From Albifimbria verrucaria (Eukaryota; Ascomycota; Sordariomycetes; Hypocreales; Stachybotryaceae), in assembly GCA_020081605.1 (NCBI GenBank), contig JAHREC010000049.1:3224001-3288000 (forward strand): 64,000 nt of DNA. The letters are read 5' to 3'. Position 1 is the stretch's first letter. Every line of letters begins with the position of its first letter. The position numbers and the translations under genes were made by a program. The notes beneath the pieces were generated by a model. It searched no databases, was not told where the DNA came from, and saw only the letters and a list, made by a program, of their open reading frames with translations. Positions 34,615 through 46,149 of this stretch are shown here, one piece after another.

Positions 34615-36540
34615 GCCGCAGGGTTCCCGTTTTGACGAGTCCCAAACTATCCGATCACTGGCAGACGAGATCCTGGACAAGATATCAGACGTGTCGATAG
34701 TCGGTATGTAGGGGCGGAAGACGGAGCTGGCGTTGGACACGTGAGCAACCGCAGCGACGTCGTTCGCGTGTCGATAAGGCTAGGCGGGCGTGCTTCGAAC
34801 GACGGTAATTATCAGCGCCGAACGTAAGGGGAGATCTAGTATGTCTCGGGGCTGTCCATGAAGGCGCAAGTCGAATTCGAATATGTGCGAACAAGTGTCG
34901 GAGTTCTGGTGATACGTTAAGAGACGAGAGACGTGTTGTTGACGGCAGTCGATCTCGATCGCGAGCGCCTGCGTGGAGTGGAGTGGAGCGATCGAAGAAG
35001 CCGAGCGAGACGCTGTAGTGAATAGCGACCGAGGCGGTGATGAAGAGAAGCTAGAGACTTCTTGGGTGCTCTGGGTGGAACCGGTGAAATCGCCGAGTTC
35101 ACGAGCGGCAGGGCGATGGTGATTTCGCAGACGGTGTGAATCCGGATCCAGGCGTCCACAGCATCCGGGCGGGAGCAGAAACGGAAGTTGGTCGTGATAG
35201 AGCGCAGGCAGAGAGTTGAATGAGTAGAAGTGCGTCCCAAGCGCGAGTCGTCGTCAGGCGGCGGTGCAAGGGCTAGGCTAGGTGCCCCCGTCGAACAGCG
35301 GAATGTCGTGGAGAGGCAGGGAGAAAAGAGAATCGGCGACCGGGGAAGAAAGGTGTCGGGTCGACCAGCGTGGAGGAGGAGGAGGAGGTAAGGCTGCGAC
35401 GGGTTAGAAAACAGAGGCCGTCCAGGGAACGGTGTAGATTAGAGAAGAGACGAGAGAGGGTGGAAGGCAAAAAAATGGAGATTAAACAGAGGGGGCTGCA
35501 GCGTGAGCGAGGGCGAGGCGGATTAAGGTCGAGGGACACTTTGGTGGTGGTTTGGGTTTGGGTTGAAGGTGACTTTGGCCTAGCGCCTCCCGTCCAGTCC
35601 TGGGTGCTGGGTGATGGGTGCTGGGCAGGTACTGGGCTGGTGCTGGTGCTGCTGGGCTGCTGGGCTGCTGGCCCTTTGGTGGCCTGAGGCGGGCACTTAA
35701 GGTAAGGTACCTTTAGGTAGGGGGTGGGTGGGGAGAGGAACCTGGCAGAGAGAGGGTCCTGAGGGAGAGGGAGGGGGTCCAAGGCCAGGTACCTGTACTC
35801 CAGGTATTTCTGGCGGTTGGCTGAAACGCTGAGAGAGTCTCTGACCAAGCGAGATGATAAACAAGGGAAAAAAGGCCAGCGTTGACGAGGAAGAAAAGGC
35901 AATGGCTCGTCGCAACGAGGCATGCACGCTCGGAAGGGTCTGAGGCTTACTCCAAGGTCTGTAGAGGACAACAACGTGCGTGAACCGGCAGTCTGCGGGA
36001 TAGTGAGGGGAGGGCCGTCGAGAAGCAGGTTGAGATCAAAGAGGGCTGAGGTGAGCGAAGGGCGATAGTGCATCCCAGGTGTTCCGATGCGGACAACTGG
36101 AAAGACAGGGCGTCGCCGTTAGTGCCGCGCAAGGTCGAGATGCGAATTTCGAAAACCAAGGTCGGTGCGCTCTGCGGAAAGAGAGCCTTGCGGCGAGGTG
36201 AGGTGAGGAGAGGATTGCGTGAGCCACCAGGTGAAGGGGAGAAAACAGGTGGGAAGTGGACTTGGTGATGTCGGCACTGGAAACGATGGACCACCTTGCC
36301 TTGAAGCACGAGAGACGACGAGGGTCTGGCGGGACTGATGGGCAGTGGATCACCGGGGGTGTCGTGCGCTGGTGTCGGTGTCTGGCTGGGAGATGTGAGT
36401 GTGAGTGAGTGTGTGTGTGTGTGTGTGCGTGCGTGTGTGTGGATGGATGGATGGATGAGGTGGGTGAGTATGGAAGTGGATTGGACGCAACCAATTGCAG
36501 TGGCTGCGCGGATCAAGTTTGCAGCGGCCAGTCAGGAACA
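34615..36540 (-). promoter_or_regulatory. Long pyrimidine-rich upstream region of med15
   Basis: On the med15 sense strand this segment is strongly CT-rich (purine-rich on plus) over about 34900-35500 and 35700-36300. It contains TACCT/AGGTACC motifs near 35700-35800 and ends upstream in a GT/GGAT repeat. Long open frames (for example 35273-36073 minus) translate to Ser/Pro/Leu-rich low-complexity sequence with no domain, so I read this as promoter plus long leader. The transcript start is unknown. Confidence 0.45.
36395..36458. repeat. (GT)n and (GGAT)4 microsatellite
   Basis: A GT-rich dinucleotide run (about 36409-36440) is followed directly by four GGAT units (36441-36456). Confidence 0.85.
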
Positions 36541-37532
36541 AGTACACGATACACGGTACCAGAGCCGGTACAAGTACATGGCGCCGGTAGCACCATCAAG
36601 GGAACCAGCAAGGTGTTTGGATGCTGCTAAGGCAGGGTACCTTGGGCGCGGTGCGGTGGCACGCCAGTCGCCAGGTACCCGTCGATGAGAAGACGGCAGC
36701 TTCTCAGTGCTCCCTCGTCCTAACTTCACTCTTGTCCATCTGCCCCATGTACCTTTACGCTTAAAATTTCCCTGCTTCACCTCTCTCTCGCCTGACTCTC
36801 TTCAGACCCCACACAGGCAGAACCGGCTCCGCTGCAACGGGAGAATTCCTCTGCTTCAGTCTCGATTACAACAGCCAGATGCCCATGGGGGCGTGGATGT
36901 GCTCGTCGTCCAAGGCCAAGGTACTCGGTACTCCGTGCCTGACCTCACCTTACTCATCGACCCTTGTTCATGGTCCCATGGTGCCACGTACATGACCCTT
37001 GTCAATGACAGGGAACAGCGGCGTCCAAGAGCGAACTAGCAGCCGACTACCAGCCAGCCCAGGAATAGGCGGTGGTGAGACAAGATAATAGATCAGAGGC
37101 GTCGCCGAGCAGAAAGACCAAAAGCAGAGAATGACGGGAGAGCACCTACAGTACAGTACGGTACCGGGGCGACAGCGACGAGAGCAGACGCTCGTCTTGT
37201 CTCTCGGTTCCCGTCCAGCAATTCAGTCTAATAAGCGATCCCTTTCTCGTGAATCAGCCATCGCTTTTACGGGGGCCCCGCGAATGCACAAAATCCGCCA
37301 CAAGTTCTGCAGTGGCCCTCTTTCACTTGACCGTCGCCTGCGGTACCGTACCCTACATAGTATCTCGATTTCATGCTCAGCACCACCGACCGGGGCTTGT
37401 CCATGATAAGCGGGGAGGGTGCCTGCAAACTACAAAACCAGATTATGGGGAGACAAGAACGCCTGGCTCAAGCAAGAACAGAGCAGAGCAGAGCAGGACA
37501 CGGCAGAACAAGGCCAAGGCATGGCAAGGTGA

Positions 37533-37567
37533 GGCAAGGCAAGGCAAGGCAAGGCAAGGCAAGGCAA
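37533..37567. repeat. (GGCAA)7 microsatellite
   Basis: Seven perfect GGCAA units sit inside a longer degenerate AGGCA/AGAGC-rich stretch (about 37470-37600). Confidence 0.9.
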
Positions 37568-39688
37568 GGCGAAGTAAGAAGGCAAGCACACCAAGGTAAG
37601 GCAATGACGGATGTGCGTGAGTGTGTGCCTACATGCGTGCGCGTGGGCAAATCTCATGCTTAGACGGGGCATGCGCTGTACAGGACTGTGCAACATGGTA
37701 GAGTCATGCGGGAGCACCAGCAGCCGACAGCGCGCGCCGTCATGGCCAGGACAAGGACACACAATGTTTTACGAAGAAATTCGCTGTGGGGCGTAGAAGC
37801 CTCCCGCTTATATCTCTTCCTTCCCATGGCCGTGCCCGTTTCTCGGTGAGGTAGAACACGTCGACGACGACAATCTTTGAACATGTCGCTACCGCGGAGG
37901 CATCGTGGCCCGTTTACACCATGCCTCGCCTGCGATTTGACCTGGCGCGTAGTTGCTTCCCAGGAAGTGGGTGGAGTGAATCATTCTGGGTCCCCGGCCG
38001 CTGGTCTCTGTGCTACGGGTACAAGGCACATGGTCAATGCCTGCATCGCGAGCTCAAGCAGGAGCCAGCTATCGTCAACTGGCGATTCTCTGTCACCCCA
38101 AATCAGAAGTATTCCCTTACGAACCCAGCCATCTCAGCCGTCCAAGGCCATTGACGAGGATTTAGAAAGGTGAAATGAAGATTTCCGGCTGACTAATTAT
38201 TTCCCTTTGTGGGTTGTTTTAGAGAACGAACGCAGTCATGGCACAAGAGCCTCCTTTCACCACCATGCCTCCACGATCTTAGTGCTGTGCCATTGACCTC
38301 GGCGCACCGCGAGAGAGAGAGAAAAGGCAGAGGCTAGCGTCTACCAACGAGATTGGGCGGCACTTGGGACTCCCTAGCAGGCGGTCGTCGTCCTTGCACA
38401 GGCCGATCTGGGATGACCCTTGCCGCGTGGCGCCCACTCACTGACCTCCAACCCTTGTCCATCATCGCCACATCGAGACGGGACGGGCACTCTGGGAACA
38501 GGCCTAGGATTTACACTCACCCACAGGGCGTACTTGAAAGACGACGGACGTCCATCCATTGGGCTTGTGTAGGCAGATGCATCGACACGAGTCTCTTCGT
38601 CCCAAGTCACCGCGACGAGATATCTCCCGCGCAGCGCCTTTCGCCCGGCACTACCAAAGGCGTCGCCCTACCGTCATGGCTAATTCGACTGTATACAGTA
38701 CCTCTTCCTCATTCTCCACAGCTCATGTGCAACCCCTGGCGCAGGTTTACTGGATACGGCAGAGCTAGCGGCTGGGTGCCGTCAACCATGGCCAGGAATG
38801 GCCCCGCCCTTGACGGGTTGTGGCTTTCTTTCTTAGTCGCCCTGGCATCGATTCTTCTTTCTTGCAGGCCAGGCACAGGAATTCACCGGAACCACCGACC
38901 CGCTACTGTATGGTTGAGGTGACATTTGAGGCGACAACACCTACACCCACGCTGCGGACCATCAGCAAAGGCTGCTGACTCTGGTCAGCTTTCTGCCCTA
39001 AGCTGAGAAATGCTTTCAGCGGCACTACAATAATAACTTGGTGGCAGAAGGGGAACGCTGCAGACGTGACTGGGTCCGGGCCATGCGTCCGGACCACAAT
39101 TGAATTCCCTGTTTCGGAGCGCGTCGCAGGCCATCACATCGCCAACATGCAGCAGGTTCCCGCTCTAGACGCTCGCCGCTCTTGCTAGTAAGGTTGTATG
39201 GCGGTAAATTTTCAACAGGAAAAAAACCAGTGCCAGTGGACCAACATTCTACCCTGACCAGCTCAATACTACCATACGAGGCAAGGAACAGATTCGTCCG
39301 TTTTCGGATGCGGAGGCGAACGAGTTGGCAGACGTCTCGTTTATGGCGTGACTACCCTGCAGTATCGCTTGTTTAGACGCCTTGTCTTGGGTACTACCGT
39401 ATGCCTCAAGCGCTGTGTTGTTTTGCCAGTCTGCTGCGGTGCACTCGAGATCTGGAAACAGGGCATGATCGCCTCTGCGCCTCTCACTTGCGAAGAAATG
39501 ATTGCCAACCCGGGCGGCATCCATCCATTGCACAATTCCTGGAGAGGCTGAGTGAGCGTATCCAAAGATATGACATTAGTAGTGGCTGTGTGCAGCGAGG
39601 TGAGGCAGGGTCTGAGCTTGGAACAAACCCAACGGGGAACTTTCTTCCCCGCGTATTCAGAAGGAGGGGTAAGGCATCTGGTCCCTTG

Positions 39689-39736
39689 GACCTCGACCTC
39701 GACCTCGACCGTGACCTCGACCTTGACCTTGACCTT
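39689..39736. repeat. Eight-unit GACCTC-type hexamer array
   Basis: Eight hexamers occur here: GACCTC x3, GACCGT, GACCTC, GACCTT x3. Part of the array matches exactly a stretch that encodes the RS repeat of the Whi5-like gene (about 27730-27751). Confidence 0.85.
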
Positions 39737-42700
39737 GACTCGGGGACTCGGCCGACTGTCAGTCCACATACTGTTACCCCAACTCGCCTCATCATACACA
39801 ATACTGGCCTGGGTTCCTAGCAAGGGCCGGAATGGCGTGTCGCTCACGCCCCTGCTGCTGCCTTAAGAACAATAAGTGGTCTGACATAAGTCATGAGGCA
39901 AAGCCGGCATGACTGTTACTGTTCTATTTCTCACTTGTTATTGACGTGACGGACTAACAGTCGCATGCTCGCGGATGGGTCACAGCATGGCTACTGGACC
40001 TTCTCATTTCTCCAGGGAGAGGACAAATTGGAACGACTCCTCCGGCCGTAGGGTCCGACCCATATTCTGCCCTCATCACACCGAAAACGGTTACAGATGC
40101 AGCTGTCGCGCGGGCCACAATGCAGGCTACGGGGTAGCCATTACCCATTGGTGTCACTCCAATGCTTAGAACCTAGCAGTTGTCATTATGGTTTTTGGTA
40201 TTGTTACCTCCCTTCCGGCCCCCAATCCGGACACGTAGGCACGGTCAGCTCTGCTGAGGCCTGGTTAAAGGCGAAGTCGACAGCATCGAGAGGCGGCCAT
40301 GTAGGAACCAGAGCAAAAGGTCATGCGGATGCGAGATGAGGCGCCTCACGTATACTTGGTTGAACCCAGACAGTGCAGGTCACAATCAACCTCGGCTAAA
40401 CTTGGTAGCGGAACTGTTTGACATCCTCCAAGCATGGTTAAATTTGATATGATGAGATCCCTGTCACTTCATACACCGTCATTCTACGCAGTGCTTGTCG
40501 GCCGGCGAGGCTAGAGGACGAGCTCATCGTCGTTGGAATGCCTCCCATAGTGCATGGCAGGGAAAAACAACCAAAGAGACCCCAATGTCCAACCTAGCTG
40601 TGGGTTGTCAGCAGTGCATCGGCCATTGTCATCAGCAGCCTTCTTACGCATTGGCAGTCACCCATCGAATTATATGAGGTGCAGATCCCAGTATGCTGGA
40701 CAGGGGTGCGCATGCCCCTGGGCAGATATGCTGTCCCACAAATTCGTCTAGCCAAGTGCTCCGCCTGAGTAAGTGTTTGAAGTATTTTCAGCATACGAAA
40801 GATTCGTGTTTGATGATGGGCAGAATTCAGAACCTGGGCAATCCAAGGCCCCGCGTTCGTGTTACTCCTCGACAAGGTCGCAATCCTCCTCACAGTAACA
40901 TATCCGTTCTTAGAGATGGCAGGGGTCAATGGCCTCTTAAGTGCCCCTGATACTGATAAATCCTGGACGTCGATGATGTTCCACGTGCATCCAATTGTCG
41001 ATCATACGGGACACACATCCTGGGGTTAATCATGGTGCCTAGTCAATGCGCTTCATATCTTGGCCGTGCCAAGCTGGAGGAAGCAAAGAGAAAAAGAGAA
41101 GAAAAAGAAAAAGAAAATGCACGCCAATATTCTGTTCTAAGGAGCTGACGGCGCGCCGCACGACTAACACACTATCTATCGGCGGCAAACTGAACGATTA
41201 GGCACACTATTCGATGGTTTATTGTGCCCACGTACCTCTACGGCCGCTATTGTTTCCTTTTTCTCTCTGTTTTGGCCAGCGCCGTCCATGAGCGGCCCCA
41301 AGTATCAGACCGTCTCTTAAGGTCTCCGCCCACCATCCGCCTTGGTGCATCGCTAGTGTCCGCTTGGAGCCTGTCGATCTCCCTGCCCAGACCGTCCCGC
41401 GCGAAAGCGTGCGATCCCCAAATCCATACCTTGGGCGTGGAAGGGCGACCCTGACTTTTATCTGTTCTGGTCGGGCGATCACTGCAGCCCTAGCGGACGA
41501 ACGAACGAACCAGGTGGGGGACGGACTTGAGTCGTGAACCTACGATGCAATGATGAGATCAAGCGATCAACAAACACGCGGGGACTGGGCATGTATCACC
41601 GAGACCAAGCCTAGGTAAGACTTCAACTTGGCTAGAGCGTGCTGGACCTCCCGGCTCCACGACCAACATCACCCAGCCAGCGTCCGGCCCAATTTGTAGG
41701 TCCAAGACATGGTCTCAACATCGCGTTCCGTCCACTGCTCAAGTCCTTTCGCAAGAACGGTGAGCCAACAGGCGACCCACCTAGGAGAGACGAGATGAGT
41801 GCGAGCCCTTTCTTCGGATGGGATGCTCCCTCAATTGACTGTCAGTCGCCCTTCCACTGTATCAATTGGTGATTCATCGATCGCGATGCAACGCCTGGAA
41901 GACTCGTGCTTGACGTACAAATGATCCTCTACTGTGTTCATTGGTGCACACATGCACCGGGACTCACCCCGTGCTCCTCCCCACGCACCTGGACACTCAA
42001 AGGGCCCGTTGAGTATTCGCCAGGTGCAGGCGCCGATTCCCGTTCCTTTTGCACAGACCGTGCGGTGGCACGAACCGCGCCATCGTTTCAGCGTGGCGGG
42101 TTGCTTCGAGTGATTAGAGTTGGCCGCCGCCTACTGTGCCAACTCGTTTCGCAAGCGCATTGGTTGGCCCTATCGTGAGGCTATTCCCCATAACGGCTTC
42201 GAGCACGTCCCTACTTCCGAGTTTGTAACTGGAAGGATTTGTTTGGGTAAGATGTAAGATGCCACATGTTGTGATTATTTCGGCGATGTTATGGAGACAA
42301 AGTAAGCAAGTTTCGCGTGTTCATCAGTTTGATCACGGGCTCGATGGGCGTTTTACCAGGCTGGCGAGACTCAAATGTTAGATGATATTCAGAGATAGAG
42401 GCAAAGCTTAGTTTCTGTTTACTACTATGAAGTGCCTACAATGTGGAATGAGAGTTCTTCCTCTTACATTCGTCAACAGACTTGACGCCTTTAGCACATG
42501 TCTTGCCCTTACATGGGACAAAAGTGTAAAAGATGACGTTGAGACTGACCAGATGCTTACATAGCATGTAGAGCAACTGATTGACTGGTTATTGTGAGAC
42601 TCCCATCTGTTGCCAATCTTCACGAGGGGAGACCAAAGCCATACCGTGATGTATCAAACCCATAAGCCTCCTATAGCGTACATATTAAGGCAGTTAAGGG

Positions 42701-43775
42701 CCTTACGGCCGAACAGACCGTCCTTGCATCTTATCGGAGATTAGATCATGAGCACAGTGTTTGGATTACGATGTACATTGCACGTTATGCACATGATACT
42801 GACATGTGGTTCTCTCCTAGTACCCTAGTTGGTGAACCCAAGCCCATGGCTTTGAACCATAACTATTTGAGTGTAACAGCGCAGAGTCTTTGGCCAGTTT
42901 CAGTCATAAAGTTACATGGAGGCAGTTACGGTAGCATTGTCACTGAAATTCTAATTCATAATTACAACCAGCATCCATAGTCAGGAGATGGGGACGTCTC
43001 AATGGGTTATGTAATTCTGCAGTTCGTTCTTACGGAGACAACCCTTTCATTACAGAAGTCAAGTCGTTCGAAACCATAGTGGCCATAGACCTCGTAATAC
43101 CCATGAGTAATGATAGCATAAGGGCTCACTTCGCAATCACCTTTCGCGTCGTCCCCGTTGTGTTCTATGCCTGGTAGATCTAGCGGAAGAATATATTCTG
43201 CTCAGAACACTTGGTATTTACAATATATACATATATGTAAAAGTCAGCAGGCTCATTATTGTGAAAGCAGAAGCCAGTGTGATACTCCATATTTTTGTCT
43301 CTATCAACAACTAGTTCCCGGTTCTCCTCGTTCCACGTGCAAAACAAGTCGAAACCCCTCGCCAGATGCCGTTAACCACATGCCAACCAATACACAGCAA
43401 GTTCATAGCAATTAACAGTAGAAGTAATCGAAACTTGAACATTAGACGTTTATATAGCATTCATCTTAATTGGCCTCGTTAACACGGTTCTTGCTCAGGT
43501 ACTGCCCACATATGACAGCCAAGCTCCCTAGCCATACATGTCATGAACTACAGACGCCCAGGTTCCCAACTAGTCACCGCCGAGATATGACAGTCCTGCG
43601 GCAAGGATAATCACTTGGATACACCCCGTCGTTTCATCAGCTAATCACTACAACACGCTCACCAGCGACCCAGGTACTATACACACGCGAGTTAGATCCA
43701 GCAATCCATGCTTTCCACGGCCATGACTCTTTTCGGTTTGGGAGATTCGGTAGGGGCCTTTCGAACGGCAGCCTA

Positions 43776-45611
43776 CTAACCAGCCACAGCCCGTCCCACA
43801 GCGCCGGCCATCTCACCAAACAGAATACCCTGGAAGACACTCTCGCCCATGCCCTGTGTCCATGCACCGGCTTGGCTCAGCGTCTCCTTCCAGGCGTGCT
43901 TCTCTTCGTGGGGCAGCTCATCCCAGGTCTTGCCCGGACCGTGAACGCTCTCATCATGGACGTCGACGTTGACCTTCTTTGCCGCCGAGTCTCCTTCGGC
44001 ATCAGGCTGCGCAGTCACATCCTTGTTGTCCGATCCCAAGATGACAAATGTTTCACCAGGGGCAGGTCGCTTCTCGCCAGCCAACTTGTTAAGGAAATCT
44101 TCCTGGAGTAATCCAGCAGGTGGCGGATCAAAGGACCTCAAGGTTCCATGCCACGATGGGAAGAACCTATGGGCACCGAGAATTGGTTTACTCTGGCCAA
44201 AAGCTCCATAATACCCTGTCCGACAATTGCCATGACCAGGACAGCTATGGTCAGGAAAACAATGATGGGTCGGGCCGAGGGCGGCTTGGACTTCATGGCA
44301 ACCTCGTAGCGCACTGGTCGAGGGGTGCCTTGGGATTCTTTGGGCTTTTGTCGACATGCCTCTTCAAAGCAATGTTGTGCACAACCACGGTCTTTTCGAG
44401 GGATGTACTCGCGAGCTTGATGAATTGGGGTGGGACACGGGTCTTGGGAGTTTGAAAGTTCGAAAAGGCAAGGCCAGTGATGTTGCCCGAGCCGTGGACT
44501 TCTTTCAAAGTGTATAGTGGATATAACTGAGTGATAATCTCCAAAGTCCCGGCGGTTCTGTGGTTCATGGTATACAGTGAAATGGACGAATCCTGACCAG
44601 CCACAGCAATAATGTACTGCGTATCGCCAATCGGGCTTGTCGGGGAAGCAGGGGCGCCAGATTGGCGACAGCAAGCGCCGTCGCAGCGATCTTTCTCGGA
44701 ATGCGAACTGATATCGCTATGCGGGCCTTGTCGTTGCGTGGGCCGGGCAGTCTGAGCCCCTGGATAAGAACACCGCTCCGGTTGGGAAGGTTAGCTGCGG
44801 CGAGGAGGAAGTTGGAAGAAAGGTATCTGATGGAGCGGAATGCGGGACGTTCGCCGTGGTCGTCGGGCATGGTGAAGATCAGCTCCGGCTCGCTGCTCTC
44901 CTTGCCGATCGGCACAACCCAGAGCTCGTACTTGTAGCAGAAGGCAATCTTGAAATCGTTGTCACCAGTCTGGATAATGTCAAGATCCTCTGCGTCCCTG
45001 GCAAGCTCCAGCAGGCCCTTGACCTTTGGCGCGGGCCCGGTTGCGTCAAACACAACTATCTGTGGCTCCGTGCCCATGGCCGTGGCCGCCGCACCGATGG
45101 AGCCCTTCACGCGCAGCAGTCGCTGGTAGGTATCTTTGTGAACGTTTGTAAACAGGGCGTTTCGCGAGACTTCGGAGATCTTGACCTCGGGGACCTTTGC
45201 GCCGGCCGAAACGCGCGCCTTGGATTGTTCAGCGCTCAGAGTTCGTAGGTGCTCGTTCTTGCCCTTGGCAATGCTCTCGGGACCCGAGTTCACGCCGGCG
45301 TAGAGGTACGTCGTCTTTCCCTTGGTAGGTCCGTACGCCAGGGTCATGACGCTATCTTCGTCGCGGGAAAGATCCAGCTCGCCAGCTATGCGCAGTTCGT
45401 CTTGCGAGACGGTTTCCAACATTGTCTAAAGAGAGTCAGCGCCCCTATCGCGTCAAGCAACCGTTCCCACATACAATCTTATTGCTCACGCCCGAGCGGT
45501 TGGCACCGCCTCCGCCTCCAACGACCAAGCGATTCGCATCCTCAGGGTCGAAGTCGACAGCGTAGAGCGGATAGTCGAGCTCGATGCCCGCAGCGGGAAT
45601 GGAGGGGCCAT
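43776..45611 (-). CDS. sec12: Sec12, ER guanine-nucleotide exchange factor for Sar1 (four bases missing in frame)
   Basis: Sec12 is a type II ER membrane protein whose cytosolic WD40 propeller activates Sar1 to start COPII vesicle budding. The start (MAPSIPAAG...) is at 45611. The glycine-rich K-loop segment VGGGGGANRSGVSNKI spans the end of exon 1 (about residues 30-46). The intron is 45426-45474. The propeller continues to about residue 410. A single membrane helix follows (IIVFLTIAVLVMAIVGQGIM, about 432-452), then a lumenal tail of about 140 residues ending GRAVAG (stop 43776-43778). Restored bases needed: 45604-45607, 44651-44654, 44342-44344 and 44200-44203. The length is then about 596 residues. 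The order propeller, helix, lumenal tail is diagnostic. Confidence 0.9.
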
Positions 45612-46149
45612 GCCTCTTCTCCTATCTCGCGCTGTCTGTGTGTCGGTGGAGGGTTGAGGTTGCTGTTGATGTTGAGGTTGAGGTTGAGATGGCGAGGAGC
45701 GGCTGGGCGTTTGCGATGAGCCCTTGACTTTGCGACACGGAGAGGTGATGCAATCGAGGCAGGAGATGTGGTTGACAATGACAAGGAAGCCCCAATTTTA
45801 TGAGACCGGGGACCGCAGCTGGAAGCCACATGTACCACTTCTCTCTCCTTCTAAGTTTGTGGCTCGAGCTCTGCTTCAGCCACAGCCCCAGTCTAATCTA
45901 ATCTGTAGCTTCAATATGTCTTTGCATCAGGTAGGTACTGTAGGTGCTGAGTAGGTAGGTATTCAAGGGCTAACGAAATGCATCGAGGTAGTCTCTTAGT
46001 ATGCGTTAGTATCTCGCAGTAACTTTGCATAGCACGGCTCAATGTTTCTGGCTGCTAGGCTAGACATCTGGATATTCCAAGGCCCTTCTTCTAAGCTATA
46101 AGCACAATATACTCTACATGATGTCTGCCTGCATTGCTGCCTGCTCAAC
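45612..46149. other. Intergenic spacer between sec12 and the dehydrogenase gene
   Basis: This holds the upstream region of sec12 and the 3' side of the dehydrogenase gene. A GTTGAG-type hexamer stretch lies at about 45660-45690 and GTAGGTA copies near 45930-45960. No gene is seen. Confidence 0.55.

Larger units (their letters stand above)
36541..43775. other. 7.2-kb gene-poor region
   Basis: There is no open frame with a recognisable domain, a signal peptide with a following mature chain, or plausible intron chaining on either strand. Small repeats are listed separately. GGTACC/AGGTAC motifs recur near 36550-36680 and 36920-36930. The part from about 42200 to 43650 is visibly more AT-rich. 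It could contain non-coding transcripts or regulatory DNA. I see no transposon termini or transposase fragments. Confidence 0.5.

Noticed and set aside
35273..36073. 266-codon open frame on the minus strand
   Set aside because: The translation is Ser/Pro/Leu low-complexity sequence from a CT-rich strand, with no domain or conserved-looking block. It is better read as med15 upstream DNA.
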